A stretch of 64,000 nucleotides of DNA from Paludibaculum fermentans (GTDB lineage Bacteria > Acidobacteriota > Terriglobia > Bryobacterales > Bryobacteraceae). A model generated the notes under the pieces. The model searched no databases, was not told where the DNA came from, and saw nothing but the letters and a program-made list of their open reading frames with translations. Position 1 is the first letter of the stretch, and each line of letters opens with the position of its first letter. Location: NCBI RefSeq assembly GCF_015277775.1, contig NZ_CP063849.1:9067501-9131500 (forward strand), written 5' to 3'. Positions 42,804 through 52,265 of the stretch are shown here, piece after piece. A program made the translations under genes and the position numbers.

Positions 42804-43151
42804 ATGCCGAAGAAGAAAACGGAGCAAGGCCCGCTCACCCCCGCCGTTCTCCACATCCTGCTGGCTCTATCCACCGGCGAGCGGCACGGCTACGGAATCA
42901 TGAAGCAGGTCGAAGCGGACTCGCAGGGCAAAACGAAGATGGGACCGGGCACCCTCTACGGCTCGATGGGGCGGATGATGGAGGCCGGCCTGATCCGCGA
43001 AAGCGACAAGCGGGTTGATCCCGGGATGGACGACGAGCGGCGCATCTATTACGAGCTCACCGGCGCGGGCCGCGCTGCGCTGGAAGCGGAGCTGCAGCGC
43101 TATCGCGGCGTAGTGGCGGTGGCGGAAGGACGGACCGCATATGGCCACTGA
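42804..43151 (+). CDS. PadR-family transcriptional regulator
   Basis: A 115-residue winged-helix regulator: LTPAVLHILLALSTGERHGYGIMKQVE, then the recognition region MGPGTLYGSMGRMMEAGLI and the wing ESDKRVDPGMDDERRIYYELTGAGRAALEAEL. PadR proteins are dimeric repressors released by ligands, often controlling adjacent membrane proteins. The gene overlaps the next one by 11 bp, and its promoter carries a palindrome that is probably its own operator. The inducer is unknown. Confidence 0.93.
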   Translation: MPKKKTEQGPLTPAVLHILLALSTGERHGYGIMKQVEADSQGKTKMGPGTLYGSMGRMMEAGLIRESDKRVDPGMDDERRIYYELTGAGRAALEAELQRYRGVVAVAEGRTAYGH

Positions 43152-43902
43152 TCGCGCGGTCCGGCGCTACCGGGCCTGGTATACGGCACTGCTGCGGCTG
43201 TATCCGCGATGTTTCCACGACCGGTTCGGCGAGGCAATGGCGCAGACATTTCACGACCAGTGCCGGGAGCGCCGCAACGCCGGGCGGAGCCTCCTGGGGC
43301 TCGCCCTATGGATTTTCTTTGAGACCTCGGCGGGCATCATCAGGGAGAACACAATGCACGTGACAGAATTGCGAAAAACGATCCTGCGCGTGGCGCTGGG
43401 GGCGTTGGCTTTCTGGATGGTGCCGTTGGTGGCATCCCAGTTCGTGGAAGACTGGCACTGGGGCGTCGGCGGGTTCGTCTTCGCCTATGCCATGTTCTTC
43501 GCAACGGGCTTGGCCTTTGCCCTGATCGCGAGGAAGATGAGCGCCTGGTCGTACAAGGCAGGTGTCGCTTTAGCGCTGGCATCGGGTTTCGTCATGGGCT
43601 GGTCCACCATGGTCCACATCTCGGAATCGGAAAACCCGGCGAACTTCGTTTACTTCGGCGTGCTCGCGGTGGGCGCCATCGGAGTCTGGCTGGCGCGCCT
43701 GGAAGCGCGAGGCATGGCGCGAGCAACGTTCGCGATGGCGGCAACGTTGGCCGTGATAGCGGCCTTCGCCCTGCTGCGGTCATCGGGCGCACCCTCGTCG
43801 GGGCCAGTGTGGGATGTCGGAGTCGCGCACGGTGGGTTCGTGCTCTTGTTCGCCGCGTCCGGTCTGCTGTTCCGGCGCGCGAGCTTGGCGGAACTGAAGT
43901 AA
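43141..43902 (+). CDS. Membrane protein co-encoded with PadR
   Basis: A 253-residue protein. The N-terminal ~60 residues (RRYRAWYTALLRLYPRCFHDRFGEAMAQTFHDQ) resemble the short N-terminal module found on acidobacterial MacB-like permeases and PadR-linked proteins (LYPxxFRxRFGxEM). About six membrane helices follow (from ~78 onward: RVALGALAFWMVPLVAS, GFVFAYAMFFATGLAFALIA, GVALALASGFVMGW, FGVLAVGAIGVWLA, TFAMAATLAVIAAFALL, GGFVLLFAASGLLF). It starts inside the PadR gene (11-bp overlap), so the two are translationally coupled. The transport or sensing function is unknown. Confidence 0.8.
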   Translation: MATDRAVRRYRAWYTALLRLYPRCFHDRFGEAMAQTFHDQCRERRNAGRSLLGLALWIFFETSAGIIRENTMHVTELRKTILRVALGALAFWMVPLVASQFVEDWHWGVGGFVFAYAMFFATGLAFALIARKMSAWSYKAGVALALASGFVMGWSTMVHISESENPANFVYFGVLAVGAIGVWLARLEARGMARATFAMAATLAVIAAFALLRSSGAPSSGPVWDVGVAHGGFVLLFAASGLLFRRASLAELK

Positions 43903-44175
43903 GGGCCGGCGCGAAAAACAGCTTCCAACCCTGAACCTTGCGGGGCGGCATCTATGCTGCGCGGAGCTTGAGCCTCGCCTCGTCAAGACTCTGGAAACTG
44001 CGGCATTTTTGTCGATCGAACCCTCGGTTCTTGCCGCGCAATTCGCACCTCTTGTGCCGAACCTTTGCTTCTGAACCGTTCGCAGTCGCGTTGCGGCTGC
44101 ACTAAGCTGGTAGCCAGGGCGTGGAGTTTCCGAGCCGGCGGGGGCTGGTTTGATTTTGCGAAAGCGAGGGCGTGG

Positions 44176-44820
44176 ATGTCTAAAGTTCGTGTCGCTGGAT
44201 TCAGTGTCTCGTTGGACGGCTTCGGCGCTGGGATTGAGCAGAGCCTGGACAATCCCCTGGGCAAGCGCGGTCCAGAGCTTTTTCAGTGGTTCTTCCCTAC
44301 AAAAACCTTCCGCGCGATGCGGGGGCAGGAAGGCGGATCTACCGGAGTGGACGATGAGTTCGGTCGACGCGCAATGGAAAACTTCGGCGCCTTCATCCTG
44401 GGTCGCAACATGTTTGGCCCGGTCCGTGGTCCATGGCTAGACGACTCGTGGAGAGGCTGGTGGGGTCCCAATCCGCCCTACCATGCACCGACCTTCGTAC
44501 TGACGCACTTTGACCGGGAACCCCTCGTGATGGAAGGCGGGACGACCTTCTATTTCATCAGCGGCGGAATTGAAGAGGCGCTGAAGCTGGCAAAACAGGC
44601 CGCAGGCGACAAGGACGTCAAAATCGGAGGCGGAGTCTCCACCGTAAGGCAGTATCTGGAGGCCGGGCTGATCGATTCCCTCCATCTTGCAGTGGCACCG
44701 GTAGTCCTCGGTCAAGGGGAGCCGCTATTTACGGGGATTGACCTGCCAGCGCTGGGATTAACTGTGAGCGAACACCAAGCCACTGAGCGCGCAACTCACG
44801 TTGTGCTCACGCGGAACTAG
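44176..44820 (+). CDS. Dihydrofolate reductase-like (RibD C-terminal) protein
   Basis: A 214-residue protein of the DHFR/RibD C-terminal superfamily that binds NADPH. Family features: KVRVAGFSVSLDGF at the N-terminus, GAFILGRNMFGPVRG, YHAPTFVLTHFDREPL, then GDKDVKIGGGVSTVRQYLEAGLIDSLHLAVAPVVLGQGEPLF. Members of the YyaP/YwjB group reduce unknown substrates and are not the housekeeping DHFR. The ATG at 44176 has GAGGGCG upstream; residues further upstream are not family-like. Confidence 0.88.
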   Translation: MSKVRVAGFSVSLDGFGAGIEQSLDNPLGKRGPELFQWFFPTKTFRAMRGQEGGSTGVDDEFGRRAMENFGAFILGRNMFGPVRGPWLDDSWRGWWGPNPPYHAPTFVLTHFDREPLVMEGGTTFYFISGGIEEALKLAKQAAGDKDVKIGGGVSTVRQYLEAGLIDSLHLAVAPVVLGQGEPLFTGIDLPALGLTVSEHQATERATHVVLTRN

Positions 44821-45398
44821 CTAGCCCTCTAGCCTGGCCCGGGATCCCCGTCAGCGACGGCTGCGCCCCATGGCCGCCCGCGCTTCTCAGTGCTGCGATG
44901 ATCCTGGGCCACCCCGAACGAATCGGCCGGAATCACCCGGCGGCGGCGCAGGTCGTTCTCCAGCGTGCTGACTAGAGAATCGGCGGCGCAGGGGTGCATC
45001 ACTTTCTGCGAACGGCGACCATCTGAATCCCGTCGACCGTGATGATGCAGATGTGTCCGGCCCACGCGGTACCCGTCGCGTCGGGTCTCCCATTCCGGAG
45101 GCTAGTTCGGCCGGACTGAAGTCAGACCGGCCCGCTGACCCGACCGGTCCGGCTCGACAAGCGCCCTGGTTGGCCGCGGTTAGCCCTTCCATTTCCAACC
45201 AACATCACCGCGATCGCAACGGTTCGGATAGTCCTAACGCGAGTTCGTCTGGGAGGCATGCCGGTGGTCGAACGCCCTTTGCGGCATCGAGTGTCACTTT
45301 GAGTTAGGCACTGTTCCCGTCGGTACAAACGGCGCCTCGCCGCGGAGATGACAATCCCTGGGGGCAGTCCTCCACGGCGTGCAGGCGGCCGCTTTTTG
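44821..45398. other. Intergenic stretch with no supportable gene
   Basis: No frame here looks like a conserved protein. A short minus-strand peptide ending near 45000 (GHICIITVDGIQMVAVRRK before a stop) has protein-like composition and could be the remnant of a longer decayed gene. The composition differs from the tight gene spacing elsewhere and may mark an old insertion or deletion. Confidence 0.35.
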
Positions 45399-46613
45399 TT
45401 ACTTGCGCAGAGAGCTGAAGCCCGCGCGCATTTCCTCGGACATGAACTTCGGTTGCTCCCAGGCGGCGAAGTGTCCACCCTTGGGCAGTTTGTTGAAGTG
45501 AATGAGGTTGGGATAAGCCCGCTCGGTCCAGCTCCGCGGAGCTTGATATAGTTCGTCGGGGAAGACGCTGACGGCAACCGGGATGGAGACACCTTTGGCA
45601 TTGAAATACCCCTTGCCCCAGAACTCCCAGTAGAGACGAGCTCCAGAAACCCCGGTGTTCGTCAGCCAGGCGATCGTGATGTTATCGAGAATGTCGTCGC
45701 GCGTGAGGCCCTCCGACTCGCCATCGAACACGCGCGCGATGAGCGCCAGGCTGCGAGCGTCGTGATCGAGGAAGTACGCGGCTAAGCCGACGGGCGAATC
45801 CGCAATTCCGTACAGCGTCTGCGGTCGCAGCCCCATCTGGTACCCGTAGCCGATCCCCTTCTGATAGACGAACTGCAGACGCTCGTACGCCAGTTTCTCA
45901 TCGGCTGAGAGACTCGCTGGCGCCGGCGCACCGGAATAGGCCGAGCCGTCGATCTCGGCTGGATAGACGCCGGGCATGTTGGTGTGGATGCCCAGCAACT
46001 CCGGTGGTGCCAGCAGTCCCATCAGGTCGACGACGACCGCACCCCAATCGCCGCCTTGCGCTACGAACTTTGAGTATCCGAGCCGCTGCATTAACACGAC
46101 CCAGGCGCGGGCAATTCGGTCCGGGCCCCACCCGGTGCTGGTGGGCTTGCCCGAGAAGCCATAACCTGGCATGTTCGGAATCACCACGTCGAACGCGTCA
46201 ACCGCGGTCCCCCCGTGCGCCGTCGGGTTGGTCAGCGGTTCGATGAGCTTGAGTTGCTCGACAATCGAGCCGGGCCAGCCGTGCGAGATGATCACCGGCA
46301 AAGCGTTCTCATGCTTCGATCGCACGTGAATGAAGTGGATATCAAGACCATCGATTTCGGTGATGAAGTTCGGCACGGCGTTGAGGCGCGCCTCGATCTT
46401 GCGCCAGTCGTAGTCCGTCGCCCAGTAGCGTGCGAGCTTCTGAACGGTCGCGAGCGGCACGCCCTGCGTAAAGTCGCCGACGGTTTCCTTCTCGGGCAAC
46501 CGAGTGGCGACGATGCGTCGGCGCAAGTCGATCAGGTCTGCCTCGGGGACATTCACCTGGAACGGGCGAATCGCCGCTGAGCCGGCCAAGTTTGCTAGCT
46601 TTGCTGTTGTCAT
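45399..46613 (-). CDS. Epoxide hydrolase with EHN domain
   Basis: A 404-residue alpha/beta-hydrolase of the microsomal-type epoxide hydrolase family. The N-terminal EHN domain (IRPFQVNVPEADLIDLRRRI, DYDWRKIEARLN) precedes the HGWPGS oxyanion motif (about 111-116). The nucleophile Asp189 is in QGGDWGA, the lid follows, and the catalytic His is in GGHFAAWEQP near the C-terminus. It opens epoxides to diols; the substrate is unknown. AAGGAG lies six bases before the ATG at 46613, which is preferred over an ATG 14 codons upstream. It lies 165 bp downstream of the interrupted sigma-54 regulator on the same strand. Confidence 0.9.
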   Translation of the reverse strand: MTTAKLANLAGSAAIRPFQVNVPEADLIDLRRRIVATRLPEKETVGDFTQGVPLATVQKLARYWATDYDWRKIEARLNAVPNFITEIDGLDIHFIHVRSKHENALPVIISHGWPGSIVEQLKLIEPLTNPTAHGGTAVDAFDVVIPNMPGYGFSGKPTSTGWGPDRIARAWVVLMQRLGYSKFVAQGGDWGAVVVDLMGLLAPPELLGIHTNMPGVYPAEIDGSAYSGAPAPASLSADEKLAYERLQFVYQKGIGYGYQMGLRPQTLYGIADSPVGLAAYFLDHDARSLALIARVFDGESEGLTRDDILDNITIAWLTNTGVSGARLYWEFWGKGYFNAKGVSIPVAVSVFPDELYQAPRSWTERAYPNLIHFNKLPKGGHFAAWEQPKFMSEEMRAGFSSLRK

Positions 46614-46778
46614 TACTGTCTCCTTCGCAGCCACTTCGCAGCCGCGTGTTGGCATGACTCAAAGCACGCAATGCGCCCTTCCTAAGCCATTGCAACTGAA
46701 GGAGACCCGACTTGGAATCAACTGGTGAATATGGCGACGATGGTGATTCTGGTGAATTTGGCGGATCTTGCGGGGCTT

Positions 46779-48335
46779 TCAGCGAAACTTAAAATCCGTC
46801 TTGCGGATGCCCAACGCCTTGATGCGATGGTCAAGCGTCGACGGTGGCACCCCGAGCTTCGCCGCAGCCCCCAAAGTTCCAGCGACTCGGCCTCGGCATT
46901 CTGCGAGCGCTGCCTCGATAATCTCCCTCTCCCCGCGTGGCTGGCTTGGAAGGCGAGTCGGCGCCGCCCCTCGGGGACGGGGCTGCGCCGGTCGCGTCGA
47001 CAACCAGGCCGGGTCGACGGCAAACACCTCGCCTGCGCCCACAATTACGGACCGCTCGATGACGTTCTGCAACTCACGGATGTTGCCCGGCCAGTCGTAG
47101 TGTTGCACCAACTCCAGCGTCTTCTTGTCAATCGAGTTGAAGCGCTTGCCCGACCGGGCCGCGAAGCGTTGCACGAAGTACTCGACGAGCATCAGGATGT
47201 CATCTGCTCGTTCCCGGAGCGGCGGCACCTCGATCGGAAAAACATTCAGGCGATAGAACAAATCCTCCCGGAAACTTCCGTTAGCCACGGCGGCCGTCAG
47301 ATCGCGGTTGGTCGCCGTAATGACTCGAACATCGACCCGAACCGTCTGCGCGCCTCCAACCCGCTCGAACTCACGCTCCTGCAACGCTCTGAGGAGTGCC
47401 ACCTGGGTATCGAGAGGGAGTTCACCCACTTCATCCAGGAAGATCGTGCCGCCGTCGGCCATTTCGAACCGGCCCAGCCTCCTATGGAGGGCGCCTGTGA
47501 AGGCTCCTTTTTCATGACCAAATAGTTCCGACGAAATCAGGGTAGGCGCCAGGGCGGCGCAGTTTACACTGACGAACGCGCGTCCGGACCTCCGGGATCG
47601 TTTGTGAACGGCACGGGCGATAAGTTCCTTGCCTGTTCCCGTCTCTCCGGAGATGAACACGGTGGAGTCCGTCGGCGCCACATTGGTGATCCGCGACAGT
47701 GCGGCCTGCAAAGGCTTGGAGGAGCCGACAATTTCCTCGAACATTGACACCCGGTCGACTTCGTCGCGCAGGGCCAGATTCTCCCGGTAGAGCTGATCCT
47801 TGAGAGCACTGATGCGCGTCTCGCGCTCCTGGAGATCGGTGTAGAGTCGCGTGTTCTCCATGGACATCGCGGCGCCCGAGGCCAGCAACCTCAGGACCGC
47901 CATGCGCGCGGGCGTGAACGCGTGAGGCGTCAGGCGGTTTTCAAGATACAGCACCCCCAGCAGTCTGGTCTGTTTGAGGAGAGGAAGGCAGAGCACTGAG
48001 CGAGGGCGGTGCTCGCGAATGTACTCATCTGACGCGAAGATGTTCTGACCGCCGGCATCGTGCAGGAGCACCTTCTCCTTGGTCCGCAGAACATACTGGA
48101 ACACCGAACCCGGCAGAGCTACGGCTGTCACGCTCGCCTGCTGCAAGACGACATTCAAGTGATCGCTGCTCGTGGTCACCTCCGCCTCAATGCGATAATC
48201 ATCCCCTCGAGGAAGAATCAGGAGACCTCGTTCGGCGCCCGCATGCTCGATGGCCGTGCGCATCAGGGTGTCGATCAGCTTCTCCAGCACGATCTCGCCC
48301 GCTACGGCTTCCGATACCTTGATCACGGTGGCCAA
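46779..48335 (-). CDS. GAF/sigma-54 activator half of an interrupted regulator gene
   Basis: Encodes a GAF domain (about 1-165), a short coiled-coil, a sigma-54 interaction AAA+ domain and a Fis-type helix-turn-helix. AAA+ landmarks: GETGTGKE (230-237), GAFTGA (277-282), Walker B GGTIFLDE (295-302), and HYDWPGNIRELQNVIER; the HTH is at ~475-515 (AAKLGVPPSTLDHRIKALGI). The same frame runs upstream without a break into the kinase gene except for one TGA at 48507-48509; the 57 codons between read as normal protein (AEAKAQQLEQLHPQIG). The only possible start here is a TTG with no ribosome site, so this part is probably not an independent gene. Confidence 0.8.
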   Translation of the reverse strand: MATVIKVSEAVAGEIVLEKLIDTLMRTAIEHAGAERGLLILPRGDDYRIEAEVTTSSDHLNVVLQQASVTAVALPGSVFQYVLRTKEKVLLHDAGGQNIFASDEYIREHRPRSVLCLPLLKQTRLLGVLYLENRLTPHAFTPARMAVLRLLASGAAMSMENTRLYTDLQERETRISALKDQLYRENLALRDEVDRVSMFEEIVGSSKPLQAALSRITNVAPTDSTVFISGETGTGKELIARAVHKRSRRSGRAFVSVNCAALAPTLISSELFGHEKGAFTGALHRRLGRFEMADGGTIFLDEVGELPLDTQVALLRALQEREFERVGGAQTVRVDVRVITATNRDLTAAVANGSFREDLFYRLNVFPIEVPPLRERADDILMLVEYFVQRFAARSGKRFNSIDKKTLELVQHYDWPGNIRELQNVIERSVIVGAGEVFAVDPAWLSTRPAQPRPRGAAPTRLPSQPRGEREIIEAALAECRGRVAGTLGAAAKLGVPPSTLDHRIKALGIRKTDFKFR

Positions 48336-48506
48336 ATCGAGGTGCTCGACTGACGTCTGGATCGTCGCGGTTGCATCGGCGACGGCTCCTTCGGTTCCAA
48401 TCTGAGGATGCAGTTGCTCGAGTTGTTGAGCCTTGGCCTCCGCTCCCCAACGGCGATAACAGGCGCGGGCATCGCGGAGATAGGTCGTAGCGATCGCCTC
48501 AAAACC

Positions 48507-48509
48507 TCA
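48507..48509 (-). other. In-frame TGA interrupting a regulator gene
   Basis: Minus-strand TGA between GCC GCG and GGT TTT GAG. Both sides are in one frame and both encode expected parts of the same protein architecture. No frameshift or other stop is present across 46779-52265. Confidence 0.85.
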
Positions 48510-51500
48510 CGCGGCATAAAAGCGTCCCGCACGCTCGTTGGATACCGCCGCGTTGTGTACGGAGCCGTTGGCGTGCGCCAGACGAATCGCACTTTCGTAC
48601 AGCGTCTCCGCGTCAACGACACGGCCTTCGATCCGCGCGACTTCGGCACGAACGAGCGTGGCGCGTTCCGCGAAGTTGGCAGGGCAGTGTTCAGCCCATA
48701 CCTCGAGTTGGGCGTGGTGAGCCGCCAACGCATCCATTTGCAGAACCTTGCCGTCCGTCTCGGCAGACTCCACACCTCCAGCGTGGGCAAGAGCCGCATA
48801 AAAACGATAGTCCGCGGTGACGATTTGAGATGGTGCTGTCCACAGCAACCGCTGCGCCTGCTGTGCGGCAGCGACGGCCGAAGCGAAGTCGCCGGCAAAA
48901 TAGCGCGCTTGCATTTTTCGTGTCCAGTAGCAGAACTCGGCGAGAGACAACATTGGATTGCCCGCCAGCTGCCGCTCCGCGTCCAGTTCGTCGTACTCGT
49001 CGTAATTCAGCGAGCCGAACTGCGCGGTGGATCCGCGAAGGGTCCGTACAAGACCGAGCTCCGATCCGCAGACGTGAATCACATAACCGAAGCCCACTCG
49101 CTTACCGAACGCCAGACCATTGTCGGCCTCCGCTTGAACCTCGACGAGCGGGTCTCCCGCCACCAGATAATTCGCTACTAGCTGTTCCCCTCGGTAGGCA
49201 GCAAATGTGAGGTCTCCAGCTCGATACGCAAGGTCAAATGCACGGCGCACCAGGTCGCGTTCGGTTGCGACATGCTTCGCCCAGGGGACCACGCCGTTCG
49301 CGAATGTAATGTAGGTCCGGGCTTGATAGCGCGTCAAGCCACGTTTCTCCACCAGATCGTAGCCGAGCTGACCGAAGCGATAGCCATCCTTATAGTTGTT
49401 GAACTGCGGTCCGGCCAGCATGGAGAACCACGCATAACCGAAGCATGAGCCATCGCAATTGCCATACTCAAGGCTTAGGCTCACCATGCGGCACACGACG
49501 AGCGCCATTAATTGATCGTCGTAGAACAATGTAGGCGTCACGATTTCACTGAAGACATCCAAGGTGTCGAGGAACTCGGCGTCGGTGGCCAAGGGCAGAT
49601 CCACCAACTGTTCAATTGTCCGGCTCCCGAGCAGCGTCCAAATGCGTTCATACTCCGGCATCACGTCGTCACGGGTCGGATGATTTGACCACACAGTGCC
49701 CTCCTGGCGAAGCCAGTCCAGGAATACTTCTACTCCACGATCACTTTGATCCGATGCAGTGTACAGGGTGAGTCGCAGGCGCGTCACTATACAGAAGTCG
49801 TGACGATTCCTGGTGCGTTGCACCAGGCGCGAGAGTCGATCCTCGGCGGTGCCCATGTCCGCAGTCAGGAGCTCGCACTCGGCCATCAGGTACTCGATCC
49901 AGAATACGAGCGCGTAGTTGCTCTCCCAGGTCTCCTCTGTCAGGAGAGCGCTGCCGGCTCTGAGGTACTTGAGTGCCGAGTCATATGCCGTTGCGTTCTT
50001 CGCCCGCCGTCCCGCGATCAGATTCAGGTCGGCGATCCATTCCCGCTCATTGATCGACGCGACAAGGTGCGCACCGCGATTGAGTTGATTGACGATTTCG
50101 AAGATGGCTTCTTCGCGCTTAGCCGGAGGCGTGTGGGTTGCGAGCAGTGTGCCGATGCGCAGGTGCGCCTCAGCGCGCTGCTCCTTCGGGATCAGCGAGT
50201 ACGCGGCTTCCTGCACCCGGTCGTGCAGGAATCGATACGAATTATCCGCGCGAAAAATAAGACCCGACCGCACCGCTTCCCAGAGATGGTCGTGCATATC
50301 CGCGGCTGTGCCCGGATACGCCATCTGCAACATCTCGAACTCTGCGCTATTGCCCATGCAGGCGAATTGCTGAAGAGCTTGCTGGGTTTCAGTCGGCAAG
50401 CGATTCAGTTTTCCGACCATGAGATCGACGACGTTGTCCGTGAAATCCTTGGCATAAATGCGCGGAAGGTCCCAAATCCACGCCCGCTCGCCGATGTCGA
50501 ACGTGAGCAGGCCTTCATCCGCCAGAGTCGAGATGAATTGAATTGCAAAGAAGGGGTTCCCCGTCGTTTTTTCGTGAATCAGTTCCGCCAGGGGCGACGA
50601 GCGTGCCGGTACGCCGTGGAGGGCATCCGCCAAGAGTTTCCCCAGGTCGTCGCGGCCGAGCGGCGTGAGCACGATGTCCTGGATTACTGCACCGGCCTGG
50701 CGGATCGCAGCCAATTTACGCATCAGCGGGTGATCGGCACTCACCTCGTTGTCCCGATACGCGCCAATGAGAAACAGGTGTTGGAGGTCGCCGCCGGTCA
50801 ATAGATCTTCGAGCAGGTTCAGTGTCGCTGCATCGAGCCATTGCAGATCGTCAAGGAAGAGCGCCAGCGGGTGCTCGGGGCGAGCGAAGACCGCGATGAA
50901 CCTGCGAAACATGAGTTGGAAACGTCTCTGCGCTTCCTGCGGTGGAAGTTCGGGCACCGGTGGCTGTTCACCGATGACATGCTTCAATTCCGGGACGAGA
51001 TCGACGATCAACTGCCCATTCGGCTCCAGCGCTTCCCGCAGCGCGTCACGCCATTTTCCCAGGTCAGCATCGGTCTTGCTAAGGAGCGGCCGAATCAGGC
51101 CTTGGAATGCCTGGGCGAGCGTGGCATACGGAATGTCGCGCTTGTACTGGTCGAACTTGCCTGATGCAAACAGACCGCGGGGAGGGACCAGCGGCTTGTG
51201 GAGTTCATTTACGACCGCCGACTTGCCAATGCCGGAATATCCGGAAACCAACACCAGTTCCGGCCGGCCGCCTGCGACGATTCTATCGAACGAGGCGAGC
51301 AGGGTCTCGATCTCATCGTCCCGCCCGTACAGCTTCTCGGGGATCATCAGGCGATCCGGGATGTCGTGCGCCCCTAGCGCGAAATTGTCGATACGTCTCT
51401 GGGACTCCCACTGCGATAGACACTGCCGCAGATCGCTCTCAACGCCCGCCGCGGTCTGATAGCGTTCCTCCGCCGCTTTGGCCAGCAGCTTCATCGTCAT

Positions 51501-52265
51501 CGCCGACACAGGAACTGGGACACGGCTCAAGCGCTCGGCGGGCGCCACCGGTTGTCGAGCGATGTGGGAGTGCACCCATTCCATCGGATCGGAAGCCGTG
51601 AACGGAAGGCTGCCAGTCAGCATCTCGTAGAACGTGACTCCAAGTGAGTAAAGGTCGCTGCGGGAATCGATCGAACGATTCACTCTTCCTGTTTGCTCTG
51701 GCGCCATATAGGCGAGCGTTCCCGCAATAAATTCGGGGGGCTCGGGAGACTGGCGTTCCCGCGGGAGTCGTGAGGCGATTCCGAATCCGGTGAGACGGAC
51801 GAGAGCGGTGTCAGGGTCCACGAGGACGTTGGCAGGCTTGAGATCCTTGTGGATCAGCCCACACCCGTGGAGTCGACCGAGGGCGCCGGAAAGTGCTACG
51901 GCAAGACGGAGGAACTGGCCGATCTCCATCGGCTCTTGGACGAGGCGCTCAAGGGGTGCTCCTCCGGCGTAGTCCACAACCAGCATCGGCTGTCCGTGCT
52001 CGCGGGAGAGATCCACTGGCCGCAACGCCCAAGTGGGGTCCAAATGCTCTCGAATTGCATACTCATGTGTCAGGCGATTGACGTTCTCGATGTTTGATCG
52101 TTCAGTGCTGGAAGAGATGGGGATGAACGTGTGTACCTCTGTCGCGGCGTCCTTCCGTTTCAGTTTGCAGAAGGCACGGCCGGCGTCTCGCCACAGCACA
52201 TCTAGCGAGTCGTCTTCCCACGCAGCGCCTAACAAAACGGATGCCTTCATCGCGCCTGCCCGCAT
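48507..52265 (-). CDS. Kinase-like/AAA ATPase/TPR half of an interrupted regulator gene
   Basis: 1252 residues: a serine/threonine kinase-like domain (about 20-285), an AAA ATPase region with Walker A G342-YSGIGKS349 and Walker B LALFLDDLQWLD near 475, then a long helical TPR-like region. The kinase has HKDLKPANV (139-147) and APEQ, but the DFG aspartate is replaced (T-G-F-G at 159-162), so it may be a pseudokinase. The frame ends at TGA (codon 1253) in ...RFYAA*GFEAIATTYL..., where relatives of this multi-domain family usually have an arginine; CGA to TGA is one transition. The restored product would be 1828 residues with GAF and sigma-54 domains at the C-terminus. Confidence 0.85.
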   Translation of the reverse strand: MRAGAMKASVLLGAAWEDDSLDVLWRDAGRAFCKLKRKDAATEVHTFIPISSSTERSNIENVNRLTHEYAIREHLDPTWALRPVDLSREHGQPMLVVDYAGGAPLERLVQEPMEIGQFLRLAVALSGALGRLHGCGLIHKDLKPANVLVDPDTALVRLTGFGIASRLPRERQSPEPPEFIAGTLAYMAPEQTGRVNRSIDSRSDLYSLGVTFYEMLTGSLPFTASDPMEWVHSHIARQPVAPAERLSRVPVPVSAMTMKLLAKAAEERYQTAAGVESDLRQCLSQWESQRRIDNFALGAHDIPDRLMIPEKLYGRDDEIETLLASFDRIVAGGRPELVLVSGYSGIGKSAVVNELHKPLVPPRGLFASGKFDQYKRDIPYATLAQAFQGLIRPLLSKTDADLGKWRDALREALEPNGQLIVDLVPELKHVIGEQPPVPELPPQEAQRRFQLMFRRFIAVFARPEHPLALFLDDLQWLDAATLNLLEDLLTGGDLQHLFLIGAYRDNEVSADHPLMRKLAAIRQAGAVIQDIVLTPLGRDDLGKLLADALHGVPARSSPLAELIHEKTTGNPFFAIQFISTLADEGLLTFDIGERAWIWDLPRIYAKDFTDNVVDLMVGKLNRLPTETQQALQQFACMGNSAEFEMLQMAYPGTAADMHDHLWEAVRSGLIFRADNSYRFLHDRVQEAAYSLIPKEQRAEAHLRIGTLLATHTPPAKREEAIFEIVNQLNRGAHLVASINEREWIADLNLIAGRRAKNATAYDSALKYLRAGSALLTEETWESNYALVFWIEYLMAECELLTADMGTAEDRLSRLVQRTRNRHDFCIVTRLRLTLYTASDQSDRGVEVFLDWLRQEGTVWSNHPTRDDVMPEYERIWTLLGSRTIEQLVDLPLATDAEFLDTLDVFSEIVTPTLFYDDQLMALVVCRMVSLSLEYGNCDGSCFGYAWFSMLAGPQFNNYKDGYRFGQLGYDLVEKRGLTRYQARTYITFANGVVPWAKHVATERDLVRRAFDLAYRAGDLTFAAYRGEQLVANYLVAGDPLVEVQAEADNGLAFGKRVGFGYVIHVCGSELGLVRTLRGSTAQFGSLNYDEYDELDAERQLAGNPMLSLAEFCYWTRKMQARYFAGDFASAVAAAQQAQRLLWTAPSQIVTADYRFYAALAHAGGVESAETDGKVLQMDALAAHHAQLEVWAEHCPANFAERATLVRAEVARIEGRVVDAETLYESAIRLAHANGSVHNAAVSNERAGRFYAA

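Noticed and set aside
44829-45307. Several overlapping short frames
   Set aside because: None has a plausible ribosome site together with protein-like composition or a recognisable domain.
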